Notes: generated by a model not told the origin, from the sequence alone. DNA of 64,000 nucleotides from Planctomycetota bacterium (GCA_016197205.1 JACPWG010000074.1:1-64000), one strand, 5' to 3'. Shown: positions 49,580 through 59,010, numbered from the stretch's first letter. Program-made: numbers and translations.

Positions 49580-52500
49580 TCAGTGCTGGCCGCCGCCCTC
49601 CGTGAGGGCCTTGGTGAACTTCTTCACGATGTCGGCAAGGTTGCCCTGCTCATGGGAAAGCCGCTTGAGCAGGGTTTTCTGAAGCGGGGAGAGGTCCACG
49701 CTGGGCTCCTTCGAGGAGTCCTTGTAGAACTGCTCGGACTTGCGCTTGATGTTGAGCTGCATTTGACGGAGCATCTTGAGCTCGGCGATGGGCGGGACGA
49801 GGGGCTGCTGCCCGCCGCCCGGCTGGCCGCCGGACTGCCCGCCGCCCTTGCGCTCTTTCTGCTTTCTGATTCTCTCCCGCTTGAGCGCATCGAGGAGCTC
49901 GGTCAGCTTACGCTCGATGTCGCGCTGCTGGAGCTGGGTATGGTTGCCGGAGTTCCTGTGCTTCGTGAGGAGCTCCTGGACGAGGCGCATGTCGTCGCCG
50001 AGGTCCTTCTCGACGTAGGCAAAGACCTGGGCGCCCCCCTCCTCGAGCTGTTTGGCGACGTCCTCGGTCTTCTTGGCGAGCTCCCCCTGGCGCTCGCCGA
50101 GCTTGCGGAGCTTGAGGATCAGGTCGCGAGACAGGTCCTCCCCCTTCTTGTTTCCGTCCCCGCCGGACTCTTTCAGCCGCTGGACTTCGAGCTCGATGGT
50201 TTCTTCGTCCAGCTTCCGCTGGTCCACGAGCTGCTTTCCGATCTCGTTCTCGATCTGGAAGAGGAGTTCTTCCTGCAGCAGCCCGGCGTACTCGCGCTCG
50301 GCCTCGTCGAGATCGCGTTCCGCGTCCTCGAGGTCGTCCATGGCCTGCTCTTCCTGCTGCTGGGCGGAGTCGGGGCTTCCCGCTTGCATGGAGTCGCCGG
50401 CGGACTTCATCTTGCCGGCCGCGGCCTGTGACTTGTCGGCGGCGTTTTTCCGATTGATGCGCTCCAGTTCCTCCTTCAGCTTTTTCGTGGCCTCCTCGAC
50501 TTCCTTCTGGCGACGTCGCAAGCGCTCGAGGCGGCGCTTTTCCTCTTCGGACAGGTTGGGCTTGGGGAGGCTGTCGAGGGCGGCCTGCGCCTTCTGGAGT
50601 TCCTCCATGGCCTTTTCCTGGTTTGCCTTGGCCCGATCGCGACCCTGAGGGGACTCCATCTGGGAAGCCGCCTTGCCCATCTCGCGCTTCGCGTTCTGGA
50701 GGTTCTCGGAGGCGCTCTGCATGGACTGCGAGGCGCCCGCGGCTTGACCGGCTGCCTGTTCCGCGGCCTTTTTCAGCGCGGAGGCGAGGTCCTCGGCCTT
50801 CTTTTCCAGCTCCTTTTGCCGGTCTCGGAGGCGCTTGAGCCCGGCCTCGTCCGCCTTTTCCTTCGCGAGCTTCTCCTTGAGCCGCTTGAGGGCCTCCTCG
50901 GCGCGGCGGAGGGCCTGGCGGGCCTCTTCCTGCTCGCGGGCGGCGGAGGCGACATTCGGGTTGGGCGGGGCGAGGTTGGAGGCGGCGGTGGACATGCTGC
51001 CCGCGGCCCGTTTGGCTTCGCGCCCGGCCTGGTCGAGGGCGGAGGCGACCTGCGGGTCAGCGGCCTGCTTGGCGAGCTCGCGGAGCTGGTTCGCCAGGTT
51101 CGCGGTGTCCGCGGCGGCCTTCTCCTGGGCTTGTGCGCCCTTTTCCATGGCCCCGCGCTCGCGCTGGCTCATCTCGTTGAGGAGACCGTTCAGGGTGGCC
51201 TTGGCCGACTCGAGGTCCTGCAGCGCCCGTGCCTCATCCGTCCTTGCTTCGGAGGCGGCACGCGCGTCCAGGTTCTTGCGCGCTGCCTGCATGTTCTGGC
51301 CTGCGCGTTCGGTGTGATTGGCCGACTGCGAGAGCGCCTGGGCCGCCTGCTCCGGGTTCACCGGCGCGGGCTTCTGCCCCTGCTGCCCTTGCTGAGCATT
51401 TTGGCCGCCCTGTTGGCCTTGCTGACCCTGTTGCCCCTGCTGGCCGCCCTGTTGGCCTTGCTGGCCTTGTTGCCCCTGCTGGCCGCTCTGGCCGCCTTGT
51501 TGGCCCTGTTGCCCCTGCTGGCCGCTCTGACCGCCCTGCTGGCCTTGTTGGCCCTGCTGGCCTTGCTGGCCGCCTTGTTGGCCCTGTTGCCCCTGCTGGC
51601 CGCCCTGCTGGCCTTGTTGCCCCTGCTGGCCTTGCTGGCCGCCTTGTTGGCCCTGTTGCCCCTGCTGGCCGCTCTGACCTTCTTTGCCCCCCTGCTGCCC
51701 TTGCTGCCCGCCTTGATTCCCTGGTTGGCCCTGCTGTCCTTGCTGACCTGACTGACCCGACTGCCCCTGGGTCCCGTCGCCGTCCTTCCCCTCGGAGTTC
51801 GGCGACCACTTCGGCGCCTCGGCGGCTAGCCGCTTCATGTCTTCCGCGATCCGGCCGGCCTGGTTCCCCAGGTCGCCTTCCTTGCGCGAAAGGCTCTTCA
51901 GCAGGTCGTCCTCCCCCTTCGCGAGCTGCTCCTGCAGTTCCTTGATCGCCTTGCGCGCGCGAGCCAGGTCCTCCTGCGCGCGTTCCATGCTCCGCTGCGC
52001 AAGGCCCGTCGTCTCATCCTGAAGATCGACCGCGGCCTTCTTCATGTCCGTTGCCGCTTCCGCCAGGGCCCGCCGCGCCTCGGCCGCTCCCTTCGCGTCC
52101 TGCGGGAGGGGCACGGCGTCAAATTTGCGTGCCAGGCCCTCCATGTTCTTGGCCTGGGACGCTTGCTCCCGTTCGAGGGAGGGCACGCTCGCGCCCCCGG
52201 GGCTGTCCTGCGCCTGCCGCGTCTTTGCCTGGAGCTGCTTCTGCTCCTCCGCGGCCTTCGCGAGACGTTCCTGCAGCTCGGCCAAGCCGGCCTGCGCGCT
52301 CGTGAGGGCCTGGGTGTCGTTCTCCACCTCCTGCTGCTCGCCAATCAGGCGGTCGAGCCCCTTGGAAAGCTCGCTGAGGTCGCGGAGCGGCTTGGACCGG
52401 GCCTTTTCCGCTTCCTGCGCGGCCTGGTCCTGGGCCTCGCGCGCGCGGTTCAATTCGGCGATGGCCTTGTCCAGCTCGGCCTGCAACTCCGGAGTGGTCC

Positions 52501-53086
52501 CCGCCGTGTCCTTGGCGACCTCCTCCTGCGCTTTTTGCAGCTCATTCACGCCCTTCTTGAACTCGGCCAGCTCGCGCTCCCGCGCCTCGTTCATCGCCTG
52601 GGTTTCCTTGAGCACGTCCCGCTGATCGTTCTTCACGTTTGCGAGCCGGCTTTTCGCGTCGCGGATTTCCTTCAACTTGTTTTTCGCGTCTTCCGTGTCC
52701 TTGCGATCCTCGAGGAACGCCAGCAGCCTCTCCAGGCTGGTTTCGACCTTCTTGCCCTGCTCGACGGCCTTGCCGGCCTCCCCCCCTTCCAGCATGCGGA
52801 CCAGGATCTCCAAGTCCTCACGCAGCAGGCTCCCCTGAAGGCGCTGGGCCGCTTCCCGGAGTTTCTCGGCGTAGTGGGGGTGGGTCGACTCGAGGGACTT
52901 CGCGACGCGGAGGATCTTCTCTTCCAGCTTCTGAACCTCGAGCTGCGCCTCCTTCTCCTCCTCCGCGAGCCCCTTCAGCTCCGGCTGCCCATCCCCGAAG
53001 CTTCGCCCGGTCCCGGGCGGTGCGGTCAACGCGAGGGCCACGACGGCGGTCCAGAGGAGTGCCGTTCCGACGCTAGGTTTCAACAT
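49580..53086 (-). CDS. Giant secreted coiled-coil protein with Gly-Gln repeat
   Basis: The 1168-residue protein has a signal-like helix (about 7-25), extensive coiled coil throughout, and a Gly/Gln low-complexity block of about 140 residues (about 436-575) built on GQQGQQGG-type repeats. The C-terminal third is again coiled coil with KLRKLGERQGELAKKTEDVA. It has no enzyme motif. It is encoded between the DUF4175 protein and the smaller coiled-coil protein, a recurring neighbourhood in planctomycete-like genomes. The ATG at 53086 is chosen for its GGGGTGG site; an ATG at 53101 is the alternative. Confidence 0.78.
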   Translation of the reverse strand: MLKPSVGTALLWTAVVALALTAPPGTGRSFGDGQPELKGLAEEEKEAQLEVQKLEEKILRVAKSLESTHPHYAEKLREAAQRLQGSLLREDLEILVRMLEGGEAGKAVEQGKKVETSLERLLAFLEDRKDTEDAKNKLKEIRDAKSRLANVKNDQRDVLKETQAMNEARERELAEFKKGVNELQKAQEEVAKDTAGTTPELQAELDKAIAELNRAREAQDQAAQEAEKARSKPLRDLSELSKGLDRLIGEQQEVENDTQALTSAQAGLAELQERLAKAAEEQKQLQAKTRQAQDSPGGASVPSLEREQASQAKNMEGLARKFDAVPLPQDAKGAAEARRALAEAATDMKKAAVDLQDETTGLAQRSMERAQEDLARARKAIKELQEQLAKGEDDLLKSLSRKEGDLGNQAGRIAEDMKRLAAEAPKWSPNSEGKDGDGTQGQSGQSGQQGQQGQPGNQGGQQGQQGGKEGQSGQQGQQGQQGGQQGQQGQQGQQGGQQGQQGQQGGQQGQQGQQGQQGGQSGQQGQQGQQGGQSGQQGQQGQQGQQGGQQGQQGQQGQQGGQNAQQGQQGQKPAPVNPEQAAQALSQSANHTERAGQNMQAARKNLDARAASEARTDEARALQDLESAKATLNGLLNEMSQRERGAMEKGAQAQEKAAADTANLANQLRELAKQAADPQVASALDQAGREAKRAAGSMSTAASNLAPPNPNVASAAREQEEARQALRRAEEALKRLKEKLAKEKADEAGLKRLRDRQKELEKKAEDLASALKKAAEQAAGQAAGASQSMQSASENLQNAKREMGKAASQMESPQGRDRAKANQEKAMEELQKAQAALDSLPKPNLSEEEKRRLERLRRRQKEVEEATKKLKEELERINRKNAADKSQAAAGKMKSAGDSMQAGSPDSAQQQEEQAMDDLEDAERDLDEAEREYAGLLQEELLFQIENEIGKQLVDQRKLDEETIELEVQRLKESGGDGNKKGEDLSRDLILKLRKLGERQGELAKKTEDVAKQLEEGGAQVFAYVEKDLGDDMRLVQELLTKHRNSGNHTQLQQRDIERKLTELLDALKRERIRKQKERKGGGQSGGQPGGGQQPLVPPIAELKMLRQMQLNIKRKSEQFYKDSSKEPSVDLSPLQKTLLKRLSHEQGNLADIVKKFTKALTEGGGQH

Positions 53087-53218
53087 ACGGGTCCACCCCA
53101 TGAGTGCGTAGCCAAGCCGGCACAACCAAATATCGAACGCGACAGAGCCGCAGCCCAATTCGCCCACGGCGGCCGGCACCGCCAGGCGGCGTGCCTGGAC
53201 CTCGTCAACCCGGGCTTC

Positions 53219-53417
53219 CTACTGCCCCACAGAATTGGGTGACCCATTTCCTCGGCGATTTCGGCAGCCTGCTTCCCCCCTTCGCGCCGCGGCGCTTCGG
53301 GGCGCACGCCGTTGCGCTCGCTCGCCGTAGTTCTCCGTTACTTCGCCTCGCTCGCGCGCCTCGCGGGCGGCCGAACTTGCCTTCGGCTACTGGTCACCGA
53401 CTTTCGTGGAACGGTAC
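53219..53417 (+). mobile_element. Family-1 MITE-like inverted-repeat element, copy d
   Basis: A full-length copy of about 198 bp has the left end changed to CTACTGCCCCACAG and the right end CGTGGAACGGTAC. There is no target duplication. On its right it abuts a truncated family-2 element, whose left part is missing, suggesting insertion followed by deletion. Confidence 0.72.
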
Positions 53418-53496
53418 GGAGTCTTGAAAATTGAGCATCGAGAATTCATGTCGCCCCGCTGCGCTTCGAACGAGCAAGCCATTTTCTCACGCGTCC
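53418..53496. mobile_element. Family-2 MITE-like element, truncated copy d
   Basis: Only the last 79 bp remain (GAGTCTTGAAAATTGAGCAT to CTCACGCGTCC). The intact right end is followed by TTA at 53497-53499, the complement of the stop codon of the DUF4175 gene. Confidence 0.7.
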
Positions 53497-55611
53497 TTAA
53501 TGCCCGCCCTCCGGCGAGGGAATGCGCTTGTTCAGCCGGTTCTGCTTTTCCTTGAGCCCGCGTACGATTTTCACGACTTCCATGTAGTCCTCCCACTCCC
53601 CCATCTTCCCGAGGACCTGGCGGAGGTCCTCGAGGATTTCCTTTTGTTTCTCGCCGGACTCCCCCAGCCGGCTCATCCGCTCCGGCGCCTTCGACGCGTT
53701 CGCCGCCTGCGTGAGCTGATTGGTGACCTCCGGCGACTTCGTCTCGGAATCCCCCTTGAGCGTGTCCCGCATCGACGAGAGCTTCTCGCGGCTCGTGACG
53801 TCCCACAGCCGGTTCTGTTCCACGTCCTTGAGGATCTCGTCTAGCGCATGAGCCAGGCGCTCGAGCCGCTGGGAAACCTGTCGCTGGGAGGTCGCTGCGC
53901 TCGCGATGCTTTGCCGCTCCGCGCGCTCCAACGTGTCCTTGGTCCCGAGGAGCTCCTGCAGTCGCAGCACCCCCCGCCGCTCCTCCTCCGGGTAGGCGGC
54001 GAGCTTCTGCAGGTCCTCCTTGACGCGCATGCGCTGCTCGTCGAGTTGGGTCGACAGTGCATCCTTGCTGATCACCGTGAACAGGAACTGCCGGCTTCGC
54101 GTGACGTTCGCCTGCGGGGCTTCGTTCGTGTCCTCCGCCTCGACCCGGTAGCTGATGACGTCCCCCTCCTTCGCCTTGATCGAAGTGAGGTCGAACTCAT
54201 AGGTCGAATCGATCTTGCGCGTGCCGTACTCGGCGGAGTTGTTGGTGGGGTCAAACTGAATCGTCACCTCGGGGGGCTTCTCCCCCGCCACGAACTTGTG
54301 GACGAGCGAGATCCTGCGGATCCCGTAGTCGTCGGTCACGGCGGCGCGAATGGGGACGACGGCCGCCGGCGTCACGTACTTGTCGACGCCCGGCTCCAGC
54401 ACTTTCACGGTCGGGGCGTTGTCGACGAGCGCCTTGATCGTGTAGCGCACGGGCTCCTTGTTCTTCAGCCCGTTGGTCGCCTTCGCTTCGAGGGTGTATT
54501 CCGAATCGCGTTCGACGTTCACCGCGCCGAGCAGGAGCCGGGGTGCGCCGGACGCGTCCGGGGTGACGGCGAGGGTAACGGCCTCCTGCGCCTGCCCCGC
54601 GCGGCCGAGGAGGAGGCGGCCGGACTCGATCGGGATGTTGACGCTGATGCGCAAGGAGGCGCGCGTGCCGATCGGCACGCGGAGGTTGCCGCCCTCTTCC
54701 GGTTTTTCCTTCGGGGTGTCCGCGAGGCCCGTGTAGCGCGGGTAGGAAAAGAACGCCTGGACCCGTTCGACGCGGGGCGGGATCAGGACCTGGATCTCGC
54801 GCCAGGGGGTCTCGTCGTCACCCCCCTGGACGCTTACCGAGAAGCCTTCGGTCACTTTCGGGAACTCGTGCCGGAACTCCTGGCGGTCGGCGAGGCGCGT
54901 CATCCGATGCTGCTCCTCGACGCCGGACGCGAAGCGGCAGCGCAGGTAGGCCTTGGACGGGAAGCCCTGGGAGGCGGTGACGGAGATGCGTACGTCATCC
55001 CCCTTGGCGACGACCGTCGGCAATTCCACGAGCAGGATGGTTTTCTGGGGCCACTTCATCGAGCCGCCGAACAGCCGATTGATGTAGATGCCGGCGTAGG
55101 TGCTCCAGCAGAGCCCGGAGACGAGAAGGCAGACGACGCCGGTGGCCGCCAGATAGGTGAGGCGGCGGGGCACGCTGGGCAGGAGGATCGAAGCGAAGTC
55201 CAGGTCTCGCGAAGCGCGCACGGTCTCCACCGCGAGGGCCTTCACCATGTCCGGCGAGCTGAACCGGTCATTCTTCATCCGCAGGAGCTGCACCGTGCTG
55301 ATGAGCCGGTCGCGGAGGCCCGGGAACTGCGCCTCGAGCCGGCCGGCGATGTCGTCGTCCGAGAGCGCGGCGCGCTGCGGGTAGCGGATGTACCGGAGGT
55401 AGGCGAAGCCTAGGCCCGCGAGGCCGAGGACGAGGAACAGGAGTCGAACGGCGCGCGGCACGTTGGGGATGCCGAAGTCGACGACGAAGGTCGCCGCGAC
55501 GAAGCCGGACGCCCAGAGGACGAGGGAGGCCACGCCGTGCTGGAGATAAAGACGGCGCACCGCGCCGCGCAGGTCGGTAAGCCGCTGGGCGATCTGGTCG
55601 ATGGAAGCCAT
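53497..55611 (-). CDS. DUF4175-family membrane protein
   Basis: The 704-residue protein has N-terminal helices (about 28-70 and 150-172), an Ig-like/beta-rich periplasmic region (about 190-480) and a coiled-coil C-terminus (about 510-700). The N-terminal LSDDDIAGRLEAQFPGLRDR block (about 83-102) is typical of the DUF4175 family. The function is unknown; in planctomycete-like genomes it usually heads a set with large coiled-coil proteins, as here. The MoxR/DUF58/VWA partners often seen with it are absent from the window. Confidence 0.8.
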   Translation of the reverse strand: MASIDQIAQRLTDLRGAVRRLYLQHGVASLVLWASGFVAATFVVDFGIPNVPRAVRLLFLVLGLAGLGFAYLRYIRYPQRAALSDDDIAGRLEAQFPGLRDRLISTVQLLRMKNDRFSSPDMVKALAVETVRASRDLDFASILLPSVPRRLTYLAATGVVCLLVSGLCWSTYAGIYINRLFGGSMKWPQKTILLVELPTVVAKGDDVRISVTASQGFPSKAYLRCRFASGVEEQHRMTRLADRQEFRHEFPKVTEGFSVSVQGGDDETPWREIQVLIPPRVERVQAFFSYPRYTGLADTPKEKPEEGGNLRVPIGTRASLRISVNIPIESGRLLLGRAGQAQEAVTLAVTPDASGAPRLLLGAVNVERDSEYTLEAKATNGLKNKEPVRYTIKALVDNAPTVKVLEPGVDKYVTPAAVVPIRAAVTDDYGIRRISLVHKFVAGEKPPEVTIQFDPTNNSAEYGTRKIDSTYEFDLTSIKAKEGDVISYRVEAEDTNEAPQANVTRSRQFLFTVISKDALSTQLDEQRMRVKEDLQKLAAYPEEERRGVLRLQELLGTKDTLERAERQSIASAATSQRQVSQRLERLAHALDEILKDVEQNRLWDVTSREKLSSMRDTLKGDSETKSPEVTNQLTQAANASKAPERMSRLGESGEKQKEILEDLRQVLGKMGEWEDYMEVVKIVRGLKEKQNRLNKRIPSPEGGH

Positions 55612-55694
55612 GGATGCTCCATGCGGTAGTTAGATCCTGCGCCCGCCTAGCACCACAACGCTAGAAGAGTGGGGCCTTCGAGCCCAACTGATTC

Positions 55695-55714
55695 GTAGTT
55701 CCGCCTTTGGGCGG
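55695..55714. repeat. GTAGTTCCGCC palindrome
   Basis: GTAGTTCCGCCTTTGGGCGG is a short CCGCC/GGCGG palindrome related to the copies at 47017-47036 and 47119-47138. It lies in the gap between the DUF4175 and FecR-like genes, which otherwise shows nothing coding. Confidence 0.55.
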
Positions 55715-55796
55715 GGCTGCCAACCAAGGGCGGACCGGAGTGAGGGATACCCCAGGCCTCGCACCCGCGTTCGATTTTGGTCGCGGCGCTGCCGCC

Positions 55797-57143
55797 TCAG
55801 GGGCGATCGATGACCTCGACGCGCACGGGGGCGGTCGTAAGGACACCCCGCCAAGCCTCCAGACGATCCCCCGCTGCGTTGGAGCTTGCATAGGACGCGG
55901 AGAGCGTGTAGGTCCCAGCCGACGGGAAGAGGTCGGTGAGGGCGCACTGCACGTCGTAACTCTGCCCCTTGCGCAGGAGGACCATCCCCTTTTCCCGCGG
56001 ATACGAAGCCTGTTCAACCGGCCGATAGGCGTTCATGCGCACTTGAAAGGTGGTTCCATCCGGTCTCGTGACGTTCAACAAATAGTAGGAAGCGGCGTCG
56101 GAGAGGGAGTGGACCCAGAGCGCGGAGTTCGGATTGGTCAAGCGGATGCGGGCGGTCACGGGGGATTGGACGTGGCAGGGGGCGGGTTGGATGGCGAGGT
56201 CGAGGGCGGGGTCCTGGTAGAGGGCGGCGCGCGTCTCGGGGTCGGAAGGGTCGGCTGGTTCGGTGCCGGCGGCCGGCGACGGTGCGGTTGCCAGGGTGGC
56301 GAGGGATCTTTGTCCGGCCGAGAGCCACACTTCTCCCAACTGATTTCGGAAGCTGACTTTGCCTTCCGTGACGGTCACCAGGGTCCCTCGCGGGGTCACC
56401 CGCATGCGGAAACGTGTCCCGACCACGCGCACGACGCCGGCCGCGGACTCGACACAAAAGTCTCGCCCGGTCGGTCGGATTTGAGCATACAGTTCCCCCT
56501 CCTCGAGTACGACCCTGCGGGCACCCTCCATCCGGCACCGGCTGAGCCCGTCCAAACGGAGAAGCCCCACGTCCGGCAGCTCGAGTACGGTCGACGAGCC
56601 CACGTCAGCGGAGATGCCCTCGATGCTGCCGAGCGCGTCTCCGGGTGAGGAGGCGATGCCCTCGGCGTGCTCGACGGAGGTGCGGAGAAGGGGGAGTCCG
56701 GCGAAGCCGGGGTGATAGCTCTGGATGCGGGCTGCGGCGGAGAGGGGGGAGCCGGAGTGGGGGGATAATGTTCGGGACGGGAATTGCGCGGTGAGTGTCG
56801 GGAGGAGGAAGACCAGGACGGAAGCCGCGGCGAGGGCGAAAACGATGGCACCTCCCGGCCGCAGCCAACGTCGTGCGGCGACCTGCCTGGCGGGGGCGCG
56901 AGGTGCGACCGCCTCAACCGCGGCCGTTTGCTCGACGAGGCGCATCAAGGCGGGCAGACACTGAGGAGATGCGGAGACAGAGGGGGCACTGCGTAGGAAT
57001 TGAAAAGTCTCTGTGTACGAACGAGAAAGGGAACTGCAATCCACACAACCGACCAGATGCCGCTTCACCGCTTCGGTCGTGGTGGCATCGCTTTCCCCCC
57101 GCGTCGCCGCCACGATTTCCGAGCGTACCTCTTCACAGGTCAT
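55797..57143 (-). CDS. Zinc-finger anti-sigma / FecR-domain transmembrane protein
   Basis: The 448-residue protein has an N-terminal anti-sigma zinc finger with HLVGCVDC (about 30-37), one membrane helix (about 96-116), a FecR domain (about 215-290, including VVGTRFRMRVTPRGTLVTVT) and a beta-rich C-terminal domain. Such proteins sense a periplasmic signal and hold an ECF sigma factor; no sigma factor gene is next to it in the window, so the partner is elsewhere or the role has changed. GGAGGG precedes the ATG at 57143. The 57144-57437 stretch upstream holds only a T-run and no gene. Confidence 0.85.
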   Translation of the reverse strand: MTCEEVRSEIVAATRGESDATTTEAVKRHLVGCVDCSSLSRSYTETFQFLRSAPSVSASPQCLPALMRLVEQTAAVEAVAPRAPARQVAARRWLRPGGAIVFALAAASVLVFLLPTLTAQFPSRTLSPHSGSPLSAAARIQSYHPGFAGLPLLRTSVEHAEGIASSPGDALGSIEGISADVGSSTVLELPDVGLLRLDGLSRCRMEGARRVVLEEGELYAQIRPTGRDFCVESAAGVVRVVGTRFRMRVTPRGTLVTVTEGKVSFRNQLGEVWLSAGQRSLATLATAPSPAAGTEPADPSDPETRAALYQDPALDLAIQPAPCHVQSPVTARIRLTNPNSALWVHSLSDAASYYLLNVTRPDGTTFQVRMNAYRPVEQASYPREKGMVLLRKGQSYDVQCALTDLFPSAGTYTLSASYASSNAAGDRLEAWRGVLTTAPVRVEVIDRP

Positions 57144-57437
57144 GGATGCCCTCCGTGGAGGAGTATGAGACAGCTCGACATCCCCACCGAATGACCCATC
57201 CGAGACCAAGCCAGACGTTCAAAGAACAAGCCTCGACTTCCCGAAGCGGTACAACAGCGTGGCTTAAAGAAAGGTTGTCGCTTTTCTCAGCATTTTTTTG
57301 GCAGGGTTCGGGCGCGCCGGATCGTCCTCGTGGAGCAAAGGACACGCGTCACACCGGCACCCGTTGCGGCAGGGCTACGCGCCGTGGAGCCCTGCACAAG
57401 CGGGAACGTGGGCCGCGAAGGCCCGCTGCGCCCCGGT

Positions 57438-57851
57438 CTACCGCCAACCCCCGCCCACCCAAACGTGGAGCGAGCCCCGACGTTCCCAGTGCCCGGGATA
57501 GAACACCGTGTACTTGCCGACGGGCCGGGTCCAATGGCCCTGGTGCCAGCGCCAGCCGTTGCGTCCGTACACCCAGTTGCCCTCGACCCAGATGGCGCCC
57601 GCGAACGGGGGTGGCGTCCGGAATTCGACCAGGGGGGCGGGAGGGGGCGCGGGGGCTTCGGCGAGCTCACACTCCTGCAGCACGATGCCGGGGGCCACCT
57701 CTGTCGTGGTCTGCTGGACCACAATGGCGCCCGGGGGCGGCGCCGGTTCAACGTATCGGGGCCCACGGTGGTCCCGGACTACGACCGTGCCGTTGCAGCC
57801 GGCCGCCAGGAGACTCGCGCCCAGCGTGGCAAGAAGGATCGGCTTCTTCAT
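57438..57851 (-). CDS. YXWGXW-repeat lipoprotein
   Basis: The 137-residue protein has a lipoprotein signal with lipobox LLAAGC (Cys about 19), a proline-rich spacer and aromatic repeats of the YXWGXW type: GNWVYGRNGWRWHQGHW (about 97-113) and YPGHWERRG. Proteins of this family are small surface or periplasmic lipoproteins of unknown function. The ATG at 57851 starts the signal peptide. It is probably a single-gene transcript. Confidence 0.8.
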   Translation of the reverse strand: MKKPILLATLGASLLAAGCNGTVVVRDHRGPRYVEPAPPPGAIVVQQTTTEVAPGIVLQECELAEAPAPPPAPLVEFRTPPPFAGAIWVEGNWVYGRNGWRWHQGHWTRPVGKYTVFYPGHWERRGSLHVWVGGGWR

Positions 57852-57891
57852 GGACAGCGTACTCCCATGTAGCAGGAAGGACTGGAACGAA

Positions 57892-58330
57892 GGGCCCGAA
57901 AAAAAACCCATGCAGTTCGGAAACCAGGGGGTTCCTCGGGAGAAGGCTCAAGGCTCAAGGCTCAATTTTCAGACAAGGCTCAAAGTTCAAGGCTCAGTAC
58001 GCTCCACGGAAGTCGGCGACCAACAGGCGAACGCAAGTTTGGCCGCCCGCGAGGCGCAGTAACGGAGGACTACGGCGAGCGAGCGCAACGGCCTGCGCCC
58101 CGAAGCGCCGCAGCGCGAAGGGGGGACGCGGGCGGCCAAAATCGCCGAGCAAATGGGTCACCCAACTCTGTGGGGCGGTACTCAGAGTCCGCGATCCCAT
58201 GCCCGGGCTACGTTCCGGGGTGGTCATCGAGAATCAAACCTGGAGCCTGGTCTGAGTTTTGAAACTGGAGCATTGAGAATTCATCTCGCCCCCCTGCGCT
58301 TCAACGAGCAAGTTACTTTCTTACGGGCCC
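57892..58330. mobile_element. Family-2 MITE-like element, copy e, interrupted by a family-1 element
   Basis: The element's left end is GGGCCCGAAAAAAAAACCC and its right end, complemented, is GGGCCCGTAAGAAAGTAAC. It is split at TCA by the family-1 copy at 57997-58181. Flanks are GAA on the left and TAA (58331-58333) on the right, one base from a TNA duplication. The last base also forms part of the complement of the stop codon of the amidase gene. Confidence 0.78.
57997..58181 (-). mobile_element. Family-1 MITE-like element, copy e, nested
   Basis: A 185-bp copy in reverse orientation is flanked by TCA at 57994-57996 and TCA at 58182-58184. Without the element and one TCA, the site reads GGCTCAGAGTCCGCG, exactly as in the uninterrupted family-2 copy at about 4478-4492. 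This is a natural empty-site comparison that proves a 3-bp duplication. Confidence 0.9.
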
Positions 58331-59010
58331 TAAGGGGTTCGCCGACTCGGTTCGTCCGGCGTCGTCACGAGTCTCATGAAACGGGGCCAGTCGAAGAATC
58401 GCCCCGGGTCGGTGTGATGGTGTCGGCCGCCCTTTTTCGACGGATCCTCAGGGTCGGGAACTTCGGCGTGGCCGAGAATACCCTGCCGGGTCATGGGGAT
58501 GCCGTAGGCTTTGCAGAGCCAGCGGACCAGGCCGGCGGAAGCCCTGTACTCGGCGTCCGTCCAGAGGTTGCGATCGGCGAAGCCGGAGTGCTCGATCCCG
58601 ATGGAATGGAGGTTCACGTCGTGGTTGCCCGCGTGCCAAGCGACGTCGGCGTCCGCGACCATCTGGGTGATGGCGCCGTCGTAGTCGATGACGTAGTGGG
58701 CGCTGACATGCGAGCGCGGATTCTGGAACCAACGGATGGCGCCGGCCGCGACGCCCTCGATGTCGTGGATGACGATCTGCGTGATCTCGCGCTGGGCGGG
58801 GGCGGCGCCGCCGACGTGGCCTGCGGTCTTTTCGTAGTTGGACGTGCAGGCCGGCACCCACCGGCAGGGGGGTCGCGCGCCCGCACGCGGATCCACGCCC
58901 GGCGTGGACGAGCAACCGGCGCTCAGGCCGCCTGCGGCGAGCGCGACCGCGATCAGCAGCCGGACCGCGAGCGGCTTTTCGGTCCGTCCCGAAGGTGGAG
59001 AGACTCCCAC
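58330..59010 (-). CDS. N-acetylmuramoyl-L-alanine amidase (Amidase_2), lipoprotein
   Basis: This zinc enzyme cleaves the amide bond between MurNAc and the peptide stem. The Amidase_2 fold shows the metal ligands H in IVIHDIEG, H in NLHSIGIEHSG and H in the RHHHTDPG block. A lipobox LSAGC follows a signal helix, so it is anchored in the envelope. The start is uncertain: GTG at 59010 gives a normal signal peptide, whereas the longer frame reaches into a family-1 element. The stop codon TAG uses one base of a family-2 element, so the original C-terminus may have been shortened. Confidence 0.85.
   Translation of the reverse strand: MGVSPPSGRTEKPLAVRLLIAVALAAGGLSAGCSSTPGVDPRAGARPPCRWVPACTSNYEKTAGHVGGAAPAQREITQIVIHDIEGVAAGAIRWFQNPRSHVSAHYVIDYDGAITQMVADADVAWHAGNHDVNLHSIGIEHSGFADRNLWTDAEYRASAGLVRWLCKAYGIPMTRQGILGHAEVPDPEDPSKKGGRHHHTDPGRFFDWPRFMRLVTTPDEPSRRTP

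Noticed and set aside
51370..51770. Non-coding tandem repeat
   Set aside because: The short repeats are in frame with a 1168-residue coiled-coil protein and translate to a Gly-Gln block.
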